Below are positions 17,207 to 24,415 of a stretch of DNA of 64,000 nt, in pieces. The first letter of the stretch is position 1. Each line of letters opens with the position of its first letter. Under the pieces are notes generated by a model. It ran no database searches. It was not told the origin of the DNA and saw nothing but the letters and a program-made list of their open reading frames with translations. Position numbers and translations under genes: made by a program. The stretch is from an uncultured Hyphomicrobiales bacterium (GTDB lineage Bacteria > Pseudomonadota > Alphaproteobacteria > Rhizobiales > Devosiaceae): assembly GCA_903842455.1 (NCBI GenBank), contig CAIMLX010000256.1, positions 1 through 64,000 on the forward strand. The letters run 5' to 3'.

Positions 17207-17354
17207 TCCGTCTCCCTGAACTCTGGTGGCTTTGCCATCCACTCAGAGTGTGGCCCCCGTTTGGCCGAAGCCTTGGGGCCGGAAAATACCGCGTGGAGCC
17301 TGCTGGCGTCCAGTCGGCTTGCTTGCATCATAGCTGTCGATGGTTCGCAACCTT

Positions 17355-18542
17355 TCAACGCTGCGGCGGGTCGCCATGCCGAAAGGGTGTGTACTGGTCG
17401 AGAACTTCCTGATCGCGCGCTACCGCTGCACGCTCCTGCGCCACGAAGCGTGCGACAGCGTCGCGGAGGCCCGGGTGGCCGATCCAGTGGGCAGAGCGGG
17501 TAATGGTGGGCTCGTAGCCGCGAGCCAACTTGTGTTCGCCCTGCGCGCCGGCTTCGACGACGCTGAGCTTGTGAGCGATGGCGAAGTCGATGGCCTGGTA
17601 ATAGCAGAGCTCGAAATGGAGGAACGGCACGTTGCGCGTGGCGCCCCAGTAGCGGCCATAGAGCCGGTCGTGGCCGATGAGGCTGAACGTGCCTGCGATC
17701 GGTTCGTCGCCGTCATAGGCGAACATCAGCAGCACCCGGTCGCCCATCGCCTCGCCGAGCAGCGAAAAAAAGCTGCGGGTCAGGTAGGGGCGCCCCCATT
17801 TGCGACTGCCGGTATCCTGGTAGAATTCGAAGAACTGGTCCCAGACGGCTTCGGTCAGGTCCTTGCCGGTAAGCCATTTGACCGTCAGTCCGTCGGCCCC
17901 AAGGGCATCGCGGCGCTCGCGTCGGGTAACCTTGCGGTGACGTGACGACAGGGTTTCGAGGAAGTCGTCGAAACCCGAAAAGCCATGGTTGCGCCAGTGA
18001 TACTGGGTGTCGTGACGGATCAGCCAGCCATTGACGCGAGCGAGTTCGGCTTCCTCCTCGGTGAGGAAGGTCATGTGGACCGAAGAGATGTTGTTTTGCG
18101 TGGCAAGCTGCTCTGCGGCACTGAGCAGCGCCGTCTGATGCGCCGGAGTGCTGGCGAGGGCGCGCGGTCCGGTGACCGGGGTGAACGGCACGGCGCATTG
18201 CAGCTTTGGGTAGTAGTCGCCGCCGGCGCGCTGGAAGGCATCGGCCCAGCCGTGATCGAAGACGTATTCGCCCTGCGAGTGCGACTTGAGAAAGAGCGGC
18301 AGCACACCGACGGGTTCGCCCGACGGGTCGGAGAGCAGCAGGTGCTGCGGCTGCCAGCCGGTGCGAGCACTGGAGGAGCCGGATCGCTCGGCGGCGAGAA
18401 AGAAGGCGTGATCGACGAAGGGATTGTCGACGACGCCATCGTGGTTGGGGGCAAGTCGATTCCACACGTCGGCGGGAATTTCCGCCGCCGAACTGACGAC
18501 ACTGGCGATCAGGGCGGCCTCAGGCACTTTGCACCATGTCAC
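17355..18542 (-). CDS. GNAT-fold acyltransferase, COG3146/DUF482 family
   Basis: This 395-residue protein belongs to the 'peptidogalycan biosynthesis' family with a double GNAT fold. Visible signatures are FDHGWADAFQRAGGDYYPKL, the RHRKVTRRERRDA basic stretch and GRYWGATRNVPFLHFELCYYQAI, followed by EAGAQGEHKLARGYEPT near the C-terminus. The substrate is unknown. The best start is GTG at 18542, overlapping the GDPD stop as GTGA; GTG at 18527 is an alternative. It is the last gene of a minus-strand run DUF3572-dinB-ridA-GDPD-COG3146. Confidence 0.87.
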   Translation of the reverse strand: MTWCKVPEAALIASVVSSAAEIPADVWNRLAPNHDGVVDNPFVDHAFFLAAERSGSSSARTGWQPQHLLLSDPSGEPVGVLPLFLKSHSQGEYVFDHGWADAFQRAGGDYYPKLQCAVPFTPVTGPRALASTPAHQTALLSAAEQLATQNNISSVHMTFLTEEEAELARVNGWLIRHDTQYHWRNHGFSGFDDFLETLSSRHRKVTRRERRDALGADGLTVKWLTGKDLTEAVWDQFFEFYQDTGSRKWGRPYLTRSFFSLLGEAMGDRVLLMFAYDGDEPIAGTFSLIGHDRLYGRYWGATRNVPFLHFELCYYQAIDFAIAHKLSVVEAGAQGEHKLARGYEPTITRSAHWIGHPGLRDAVARFVAQERAAVARDQEVLDQYTPFRHGDPPQR

Positions 18543-19300
18543 GCACTTGGCGGAATGAACCCTTCGAACACGATCTGGTCGGCCTTGCCCATGACCGCGA
18601 GCGCCGCCGCCGAGGACTTGATGGTCCAGGTGGTGACAGGTACGCCAAGGGAGCGGAACAGTTTCACTGCCGGCAGGTCGAGCGCGTTGTCGCGGCAGGA
18701 GATGAAGTCGAAGCGCGTCGACGGCCAGTGCAGCAGGTGACGCAGCATGAATTTGGTGCCGGCGGACATGCCGGCTTCCCATTCGGGCTCGTCGTAGCCG
18801 TAGGTGACGATACCAAGCGGGTAGGCCGCGCCGCGCTTGCGCAGGGCGACCAGCAGCCTCGGATCGAACGACTCGATCGTTACCGGGCCGCGATAGGCGG
18901 AAAGCGCATCAAGCGCGGTCTGTGCCAGGACGTCCGTGGTCGCCTGATCCGGCTGCTGCTTCAGCTCCACCTGCAGCAGCACCCGCCCATCGACCTGGGC
19001 GAGAAACTCGGAGAAGCGCTGCGGCGTGTCGCCGGCGGCGCTGCCGAGCAGCTTGTAGCTCGACAGTTCGGCCATCGTCTTCGCGCTGACCGGACCATGG
19101 ACGCCGGTCAGGCGATCGAGATCGTCGTCGTGGAAGATCATCGGAATGCCGTCGCGGCTGAGCTGCACATCGCACTCGATGGTGAAGCCGTGCCGGCACG
19201 CCGCCTCGAAGGCCGAGGCGGTGTTCTCGATGATCCCCTTGGCGCGGTCATGCAGGCCGCGGTGGGCGATCGGACGGTCGAAATGTGGCTTTGCGCTCAT
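18539..19300 (-). CDS. Glycerophosphodiester phosphodiesterase family protein
   Basis: This 253-residue GDPD TIM-barrel enzyme probably hydrolyses glycerophosphodiesters to sn-glycerol-3-phosphate and an alcohol. The catalytic and metal motifs are HRGLHDRAKGIIENTASAF (His13-Arg14), ECDVQLSRDG, and the general acid in FHDDDLDRLTG. A further strand with VELKQQ holds a metal-binding Glu. There is no signal peptide, so it is cytosolic. It is coupled to the next gene by a 4-nt overlap and lies 66 nt after ridA. Confidence 0.92.
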   Translation of the reverse strand: MSAKPHFDRPIAHRGLHDRAKGIIENTASAFEAACRHGFTIECDVQLSRDGIPMIFHDDDLDRLTGVHGPVSAKTMAELSSYKLLGSAAGDTPQRFSEFLAQVDGRVLLQVELKQQPDQATTDVLAQTALDALSAYRGPVTIESFDPRLLVALRKRGAAYPLGIVTYGYDEPEWEAGMSAGTKFMLRHLLHWPSTRFDFISCRDNALDLPAVKLFRSLGVPVTTWTIKSSAAALAVMGKADQIVFEGFIPPSA

Positions 19301-19366
19301 GGGATCCGGCTTGTCATGTAGGGAGGGCAGGGCGCCGCCGCTAGCACTCCCAGATGACAGGGCGCG

Positions 19367-19831
19367 TCAGCCTTCGACTTCGACGATGCCCTCGACCTCG
19401 ACCGCAGCACCGAGCGGCAGCGCCGCCATGCCGATGGCCGAGCGGGCATGCCTGCCCTTTTCACCCAGGACCCCGACGATGAGGTTGGAGCAGCCGTTGG
19501 CGACGAGGTGATGCTCGGCGAAATCGGGCGTGGAGGCGACGAAGACAGTGAGCTTCAGCACCCGGACCTTGGCAAGGTCGAGGCCGGCGCTGTGCACCAG
19601 CTGGCTGAGGAAGTTCACCGCAGCCAGTTCGGCAGCGTTGCCGCCCTGCACGACATTCATCGTGTCGCCGAGCAGGCCGGTCATCACGCCGCCCTCTCCC
19701 GAGGAGATCTGGCCGGAAACGTACACGATGTTGCCGGTGCGCGTGATCGGGACATAAGTGGCCACTGGCGCCTTGGGCATCGGCAGCTCGTAGCCATATT
19801 CTCGCAGCTTATCGATGGGGCTGGTCATCAT
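19367..19831 (-). CDS. RidA family protein (YjgF/YER057c/UK114)
   Basis: This 154-residue RidA-like protein comes from a family that deaminates reactive enamine/imine intermediates made by PLP enzymes. Typical features are YVPITRTGNIVYVSGQ, a central AAVNFLSQLVHSAGLDLAKVRVLKL and the C-terminal RSAIGMAALPLGAAVEVEGIVEV. The RidA active-site Arg of the IRARV motif corresponds here to HARSAIG, as in the longer 'RidA-like' clades, so deaminase activity is uncertain. The gene starts inside the end of dinB (23-nt overlap). Confidence 0.88.
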   Translation of the reverse strand: MMTSPIDKLREYGYELPMPKAPVATYVPITRTGNIVYVSGQISSGEGGVMTGLLGDTMNVVQGGNAAELAAVNFLSQLVHSAGLDLAKVRVLKLTVFVASTPDFAEHHLVANGCSNLIVGVLGEKGRHARSAIGMAALPLGAAVEVEGIVEVEG

Positions 19832-21140
19832 CAGTCTCTTGGTCTCGTTTTTCCTGTTCGCGGGCGGCGCGTGCCTTCACCCGCTCGTAAAGCTTGCCGC
19901 GGATCACCGCGTCGTTGCCGAACTTCCCACGTACCACATCCATCGCCCGTTCGGCGGCGTTGCGACGCGCAATTCCCGGTTCGATCAGATCGACCGGATC
20001 GTTTCCATCCGCCGCGGAAAGGCCGGATACCCCGATGCCGATGAGCCGGAATGCCGTTCCATCGAGTTCGCGGGCGAGCAGCTGCTGGCCGGATTCGTAA
20101 AGCACGTTGGCAAGTTGTGTCGGGATCATCAGGTGCCGGGCGCGGGTTCGCAAGCGAAATCCGGCAGATTTGAGCTTGAGTGTCACCGTGTCGCCGACAA
20201 CTTCCTTGGCCTTGAGCCGCTCCGAAAGCCGTTCGCAGAGGGCGAGCAACTCGGTGGAAAGCTCCTCGAACGTCCGCAGGTCGGTGTTGAAGGTATTCTC
20301 GGCCGAAATGGTCTTCATCTCGGCGTCGACCGCGACGGTGCGCGAGTCTTCCCCGCGCGCCAGGCGGGCGAGGCGTGCACCGGAATCGCCGTAGCGGCGC
20401 ATGAGGTCGGTGGGGTCGGCCTGCTGCAGCTGCGCGATGGTCTGGTAGCCGTCCTTGCGCAGCGTCTCGGTGAACACCTTGCCGACGCCGTAGATCAGGC
20501 TCACCGGGTGGCGGGCCAGAAATTCCACCGTCTCCGCTTTGCCGATCACCGCGAAGCCACGCGGCTTGTCGAGGTCGGAAGCGATCTTGGCGAGGAACTT
20601 GTTGTGGCTGAGCCCAACCGAGATGGTGACGCCGATTTCGGTTTCGACCCGCCTTGCGAACCGCGCCAGCGTGACGGCGGGCAGGGCGCGGTGCAGGGTT
20701 TCGGTGCCCGACAGGTCCATGAACGCTTCGTCGATCGACAGCGGCTCGACGAGCGGAGTCAGCTCGTCCATGAGGGTGCGGATCTGGCGGCTGACGGCGA
20801 CATACTTCGCCATATCAGGGGGGATGATCACGGCGTTGGGGCAGAGTTCGCGCGCCTTGAACATCGGCATGGCCGACCGCACGCCATATTGCCGGGCGAT
20901 GTAGCAGCAGGTGGAGACGACCCCGCGGGTGCCGCCGCCGATGATCAGCGGCTTGTCGACGAGGCTCGGATCGTCACGCTTTTCGACCGAGGCGTAGAAG
21001 GCGTCGCAATCGACATGGGCGATCGACAGGGCGCCGAGTTCGTCATGCGCGATCAGCCGGGGCGAGCCGCAGTGCCGGCAGCGCTGCGGGCGCTCCGGGC
21101 TGCGCGTCGTTTTCAGGCAATCGCGGCAGAGGCTCAGCAT
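19809..21140 (-). CDS. dinB: DNA polymerase IV (Y-family) with N-terminal zinc-finger-like extension
   Basis: This is a 443-residue translesion polymerase. The palm catalytic residues are in [12 protein letters not shown] (Asp44, Asp46) and SIDEAF (Asp137, Glu138). A helix-hairpin-helix ([11 protein letters not shown]) and a C-terminal little-finger domain follow. The first 30 residues carry two CxxC pairs (Cys5/Cys8 and Cys21/Cys24), a predicted zinc knuckle found in a rhizobial DinB subgroup and absent from E. coli Pol IV. No beta-clamp motif was confidently seen at the very C-terminus. It starts 1 nt after the DUF3572 stop. Confidence 0.94.
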   Translation of the reverse strand: MLSLCRDCLKTTRSPERPQRCRHCGSPRLIAHDELGALSIAHVDCDAFYASVEKRDDPSLVDKPLIIGGGTRGVVSTCCYIARQYGVRSAMPMFKARELCPNAVIIPPDMAKYVAVSRQIRTLMDELTPLVEPLSIDEAFMDLSGTETLHRALPAVTLARFARRVETEIGVTISVGLSHNKFLAKIASDLDKPRGFAVIGKAETVEFLARHPVSLIYGVGKVFTETLRKDGYQTIAQLQQADPTDLMRRYGDSGARLARLARGEDSRTVAVDAEMKTISAENTFNTDLRTFEELSTELLALCERLSERLKAKEVVGDTVTLKLKSAGFRLRTRARHLMIPTQLANVLYESGQQLLARELDGTAFRLIGIGVSGLSAADGNDPVDLIEPGIARRNAAERAMDVVRGKFGNDAVIRGKLYERVKARAAREQEKRDQETDDDQPHR

Positions 21141-21141
21141 G

Positions 21142-21414
21142 TCAGTCGGACGGGTTCAGCTTCGCCCAGACGCGCATGAAATCGTCGGGGCGGAAAGTGT
21201 TGTTGGCGCACAGCGCGAGCAGCAGGGCTTCGTTCTGCGCGAAATAGTCGATGAGCCCGCCGTCGAGTTCCCGCGTTCCGGCAACCTGGCGCAGCGCGGC
21301 GGGAGAGTAGCCGGTGAGACCCATGAATTCGGCGAGTTGTGCGGGATGCTCGGCAAGATAGCCGAGACACATTTCGCCCAGCGTCTGGGCGTTCAGTTCA
21401 ATGGATCGGGGCAA
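21142..21414 (-). CDS. DUF3572 family protein
   Basis: This 90-residue helical alphaproteobacterial protein carries [37 protein letters not shown] and a C-terminal [19 protein letters not shown], matching DUF3572. Its position next to dinB and divergent from divK is conserved in Rhizobiales. No ATG is available in frame before an upstream stop, so TTG at 21414 is the likely start. Function is unknown; coupling with dinB suggests co-expression. Confidence 0.8.
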   Translation of the reverse strand: MPRSIELNAQTLGEMCLGYLAEHPAQLAEFMGLTGYSPAALRQVAGTRELDGGLIDYFAQNEALLLALCANNTFRPDDFMRVWAKLNPSD

Positions 21415-21458
21415 TGGCTTCGCGCTTTCGTAACGACATTGATGTTAGCCTGGAATTC

Positions 21459-21477
21459 AGGCACTAGACGAGTGCCT
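21459..21477 (+). promoter_or_regulatory. Hairpin in the divK leader
   Basis: AGGCACT and AGTGCCT form a perfect 7-bp stem around AGACG, 33 nt before the divK start. It could be an operator dyad or an RNA leader hairpin. Confidence 0.4.
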
Positions 21478-21510
21478 CCAGACCCGTTTCCGGGCAAGAG
21501 CCGAGTCCTT

Positions 21511-21885
21511 ATGCCCAAGACCGTGATGATCGTCGAAGACAACGAGCTCAACATGAAGCTCTTCAACGATCTGCTCGAATCGCGTGGCTATTCCGTCATC
21601 CAGACCCGCAACGGCCTTGAAGCACTTGATTTGGCGCGGGCGCACCGGCCCGACCTGATCCTGATGGACATCCAGCTGCCGGAAGTTTCCGGCCTGGTGG
21701 TGACCAAGTGGCTCAAGGAAGACGACGAGCTGCAGGTGATTCCGGTCATCGCCGTCACGGCCTTCGCCATGAAGGGTGACGAGGAGCGCATCCTGCAGGG
21801 CGGTTGCGAGGGCTACATCAGCAAACCGATCTCGGTGCCTCACTTTTTGGAAACCATTGCCCGCTACATTGGGCCTGCCAACTAG
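21511..21885 (+). CDS. divK: Single-domain response regulator DivK
   Basis: DivK is the 124-residue essential receiver protein that shuttles phosphate between PleC/DivJ and modulates the DivL-CckA-CtrA pathway. The receiver carries the acidic pocket VEDNE, the phospho-acceptor Asp53 in LMDIQLPE, a Thr/Ala switch in [10 protein letters not shown] and the invariant Lys in YISKP. There is no output domain. PleD follows 44 nt downstream, as in Caulobacter and rhizobia. The start codon is ATG at 21511. Confidence 0.95.
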   Translation: MPKTVMIVEDNELNMKLFNDLLESRGYSVIQTRNGLEALDLARAHRPDLILMDIQLPEVSGLVVTKWLKEDDELQVIPVIAVTAFAMKGDEERILQGGCEGYISKPISVPHFLETIARYIGPAN

Positions 21886-21929
21886 CTGGCAGCCGGGCGT
21901 ATTTCCCGAAATCGTGGGGTTGAAGGTCT

Positions 21930-23300
21930 TTGACGGCGCGCGTGCTGATCGTCGACGATATTCCGACGAATGTGCGTCTGCTCGAGGCGCGCCTTTCGGC
22001 CGAATATTATGATGTCGTGACGGCCTCGTCGGGGCCCGAAGCGTTGGACATCTGCGCGCAGGGCGACATCGACATCATCCTGCTCGACGTGATGATGCCC
22101 GGCATGGACGGCTTCGAGGTTTGCAGCCGACTGAAGGCCAACCGCAAGACCAGCCATATCCCCGTGCTGATGGTGACCGCCCTCGACCAGCCCTCCGACC
22201 GGGTGCACGGCCTCGATGTCGGCGCCGACGATTTCCTCACCAAGCCGGTGGACGACGTGCAGCTGATGGCGCGCGTCAAGAGCCTGGTGCGTCTCAAGGC
22301 CCTGACCGACGAACTGCGCGCCCGCGCCCTGACCGGCCAGGAAATCGCCATTGAGGACGCGATGCGGGCGATGGATGCCGTAAGCTCCGAGGATGGCTCG
22401 ATCCTCGTGGTGGATATCGATCCGCGGCAGGCCGAGCGTATTCGCGGCTACCTCGCCGGCGGGCACCGGATCGACGTGCTTTCGAACCCTGCTGACGCCG
22501 CCATGGCGGTGTCGGGTGGCGACTATGAGCTGGTGATCGTCTCGATGGCGCTGGGCGACTTCGATCCGCTGCGCGTCTGCTCGCAGATGCGGACGGCGGA
22601 ACTAACCCGCACGCTGCCGATCATCCTGATCGCCGAGGACGACGACAAGCCGCGCGTCGTCCGCGGACTGGACCTCGGCGTCAACGACTTCATCATGCGA
22701 CCGGTCGAGCGCAACGAGCTGCTGGCGCGCGTCCGTACCCAGATCAAGCGGCAGCGCTACGCCGCCGAGCTGCGCCAGAGCGTCACCAATACGCTGGCGC
22801 TGGCGGTGACCGACGAACTGACCGGGCTCTACAACCGCCGCTACTTCGACCGGCACCTGTCGCTGATGCTCGAGAAGGCGCAGGAGCAGGCCCGCGACAT
22901 GGCGGTGATGCTGATCGACATGGATTTCTTCAAGTCGGTCAACGACACGCATGGCCACGACATCGGCGACTCGGTGCTGCGGGAGTTTTCGGACCGGCTG
23001 CGCCGCAACATTCGCGGGGTCGACCTCGCCTGCCGTTTTGGCGGCGAGGAGTTCGTGGTGCTGATGCCCGATACGGACTGGCGGCAGGCCCAGGGCGTCG
23101 CCGAGCGGGTTCGACAGGCCGTGGCAGAGCGTGGCTTCGGCACGAACGCCTCGCGGCCGCTGGCGATAACCGTATCGGTCGGCCTGGCGCTGAACGATAG
23201 CGACACCGATACGCCCGAGGTCATGCTGAAGCGTGCCGATGTGGCGCTGTATCGCGCCAAGCGCGAGGGCCGCAACCGGGTCGTCTTCGACGCCGCGTGA
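21930..23300 (+). CDS. pleD: Diguanylate cyclase response regulator PleD
   Basis: PleD makes c-di-GMP at the differentiating pole. The 456-residue protein has receiver 1 with phospho-Asp53 (LLDVMMPGMDG), a second degenerate receiver/adaptor (about 155-285) and a C-terminal GGDEF domain. The active site is GGEEF (about 371-375). An RxxD inhibitory site (RGVD) lies exactly five residues before it, so product feedback inhibition is expected. The start is TTG at 21930 preceded by GAAGG; no ATG fits the receiver start TARVLIVDD. Confidence 0.95.
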   Translation: MTARVLIVDDIPTNVRLLEARLSAEYYDVVTASSGPEALDICAQGDIDIILLDVMMPGMDGFEVCSRLKANRKTSHIPVLMVTALDQPSDRVHGLDVGADDFLTKPVDDVQLMARVKSLVRLKALTDELRARALTGQEIAIEDAMRAMDAVSSEDGSILVVDIDPRQAERIRGYLAGGHRIDVLSNPADAAMAVSGGDYELVIVSMALGDFDPLRVCSQMRTAELTRTLPIILIAEDDDKPRVVRGLDLGVNDFIMRPVERNELLARVRTQIKRQRYAAELRQSVTNTLALAVTDELTGLYNRRYFDRHLSLMLEKAQEQARDMAVMLIDMDFFKSVNDTHGHDIGDSVLREFSDRLRRNIRGVDLACRFGGEEFVVLMPDTDWRQAQGVAERVRQAVAERGFGTNASRPLAITVSVGLALNDSDTDTPEVMLKRADVALYRAKREGRNRVVFDAA

Positions 23301-23442
23301 TGTGATTTCTCCCGAAGCGCCGGGAGGATTAAGGTTACCGATTAGTTACGTTACGGCCTTGGACTTCCAAGCCACGCCAGGACTTGTATAGGTTGCGCCT
23401 ATCGAACTGGTGCCCGGAATTGAGCAGCAGTTCACAGCAAAT
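23301..23442. other. Intergenic region after pleD, possible promoter of an RNA
   Basis: No gene is seen here. A weak promoter-like pair TTGGAC (23359-23364) and TTGTAT/TGTATA (about 23384-23390) would place a transcription start near 23400, just before the three-hairpin region. The spacer of 19-20 nt is longer than ideal. Confidence 0.25.
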
Positions 23443-23586
23443 CCCTACGGTTCTCCTCAGGTCCGCCGCAACTCCTGGGTCCGTAGGGAGGCTGGTCCGC
23501 AGTGGTCAAGAGTGGCCTCTTCGACATACCGCTGCGGACCGGCCACCTTTCAGAACGCCCGCTCCTATTACAGGGGCGGGCGTTCT
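23443..23586 (+). ncRNA. Candidate structured small RNA with three consecutive hairpins
   Basis: Hairpin A (23443-23488) has CCCTACGG/CCGTAGGG with an inner CTCAGG/CCTGGG stem. Hairpin B (23490-23544) has a 17-bp stem with few wobbles (GGCTGGTCCGCAGTGGT side) and an inner AAGAG-TGGC-CTCTT stem-loop. Hairpin C (23552-23586) is a perfect 11-bp stem AGAACGCCCGC/GCGGGCGTTCT, terminator-like but followed by only GCGTTCGTT. The hairpins are nearly contiguous and occupy the gap between pleD and the convergent rpmG. There is no credible ORF. It does not match SRP, tmRNA or RNase P cores. Strand is inferred from the terminator-like last hairpin. Confidence 0.45.
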
Positions 23587-23632
23587 GCGTTCGTTATGTG
23601 CAAACGCCGCCTGTGGATAACCCCACGCAAAC

Positions 23633-23658
23633 AAAAAGCCCGCGCACACGGCGCGGGC
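23633..23658 (-). terminator. Rho-independent terminator of rpmG
   Basis: An 8-bp stem GCCCGCGC/GCGCGGGC with loop ACACG lies 28 nt after the rpmG stop. On the minus strand it is followed by CTTTTTG. On the plus strand it is followed by CCTTTT, so it may work in both directions. Confidence 0.85.
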
Positions 23659-23685
23659 CTTTTCTGAACCAGCGTTGCCGCCAGC

Positions 23686-23853
23686 TTATTTGATCTTGGC
23701 TTCCTTGAACTCGACGTGCTTGCGCACGACGGGGTCGTACTTCTTGAACGAGAGCTTCTCGGTCTGGGTACGCGAGTTCTTCTTGGTCACATAGTAGAAA
23801 CCGGTGTCGGCAGTCGAAACCAGCTTGATCTTGAGCGATACGGCTTTGGCCAT
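23686..23853 (-). CDS. rpmG: 50S ribosomal protein L33
   Basis: This 55-residue basic ribosomal protein begins [19 protein letters not shown], followed by [20 protein letters not shown] and ending in [10 protein letters not shown]. It lacks the zinc-binding cysteines, so it is the C-minus form usual in alphaproteobacteria. ATG at 23853, TAA at 23688-23686. It lies between pleD and the DUF983 gene as in other Rhizobiales, with its own terminator. Confidence 0.97.
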   Translation of the reverse strand: MAKAVSLKIKLVSTADTGFYYVTKKNSRTQTEKLSFKKYDPVVRKHVEFKEAKIK

Positions 23854-23992
23854 GGTCGTGTCCCTTGAAACGGCTTGCCGCGCGGTGCATTTCGCGCGGC
23901 ATTGAATTGGTCGGCCGATCGGCCCTTCGAATTTGCGCGCAACCTACGGATTTGCCGCCGATTGTCAAGGCACTGTCACGTGCCGGGCAGCC

Positions 23993-24415
23993 TCAGACGT
24001 CGGACCTGGAGGTGTCGGCGCGATCGGGGTCGAAGCCGTACATGAAGTTGGCCCACTGCAGGCCGATCACGCCGCCTTTGATCGAGGGCAGCATGGCGAG
24101 CGGCAGCACGATGGCTAGTGGAATCATCGTCCACACGTAGAACATCGGATCCACCGGACCACTCATTTCGGCATGCAGCATCCAGCCGACCAGCGCGTGG
24201 CCGACGATGAAGATGGCGATGTAGGGCGGGAAGTCGTCGGCGCGGGCGCTCGACAGCTTCGTGCCGCAGTTGGAGCAGCTGTCGGCGACCTTCAGGTAGC
24301 CGGAGAACACCTTGCCCTTGCCGCAGTTGGGGCAACGGCACAGCAGGCCGTTGAGGATTGCCTTCCCCAACGAGCGTTGCTCACGGATAGTCTGGATTTC
24401 GACCGCCATCGTCAT
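23993..24415 (-). CDS. DUF983 family membrane protein with zinc ribbon
   Basis: This 140-residue protein has an N-terminal cytosolic zinc-ribbon of two CxxC knuckles (CPNCGKGKVF and CSNCGTKL). Two membrane helices follow (about 65-85 and 93-113, rich in Ile/Val/Leu/Met). This is the DUF983 pattern, which sits beside rnr in many alphaproteobacteria; its function is not known. Its ATG overlaps the rnr stop by 4 nt, so it is translated with ribonuclease R. Confidence 0.88.
   Translation of the reverse strand: MTMAVEIQTIREQRSLGKAILNGLLCRCPNCGKGKVFSGYLKVADSCSNCGTKLSSARADDFPPYIAIFIVGHALVGWMLHAEMSGPVDPMFYVWTMIPLAIVLPLAMLPSIKGGVIGLQWANFMYGFDPDRADTSRSDV

Noticed and set aside
23443..23586. Identification of the hairpin region as SRP RNA, tmRNA, RNase P or 6S RNA
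   Set aside because: The SRP tetraloop core, tmRNA tag frame and RNase P conserved cores are absent. 6S could not be confirmed without a covariance search.
23409..23693. Short plus-strand open frames over the three-hairpin region
   Set aside because: They overlap the stems and the rpmG terminator, lack good ribosome-binding sites and have improbable composition; structured RNA explains the sequence better.
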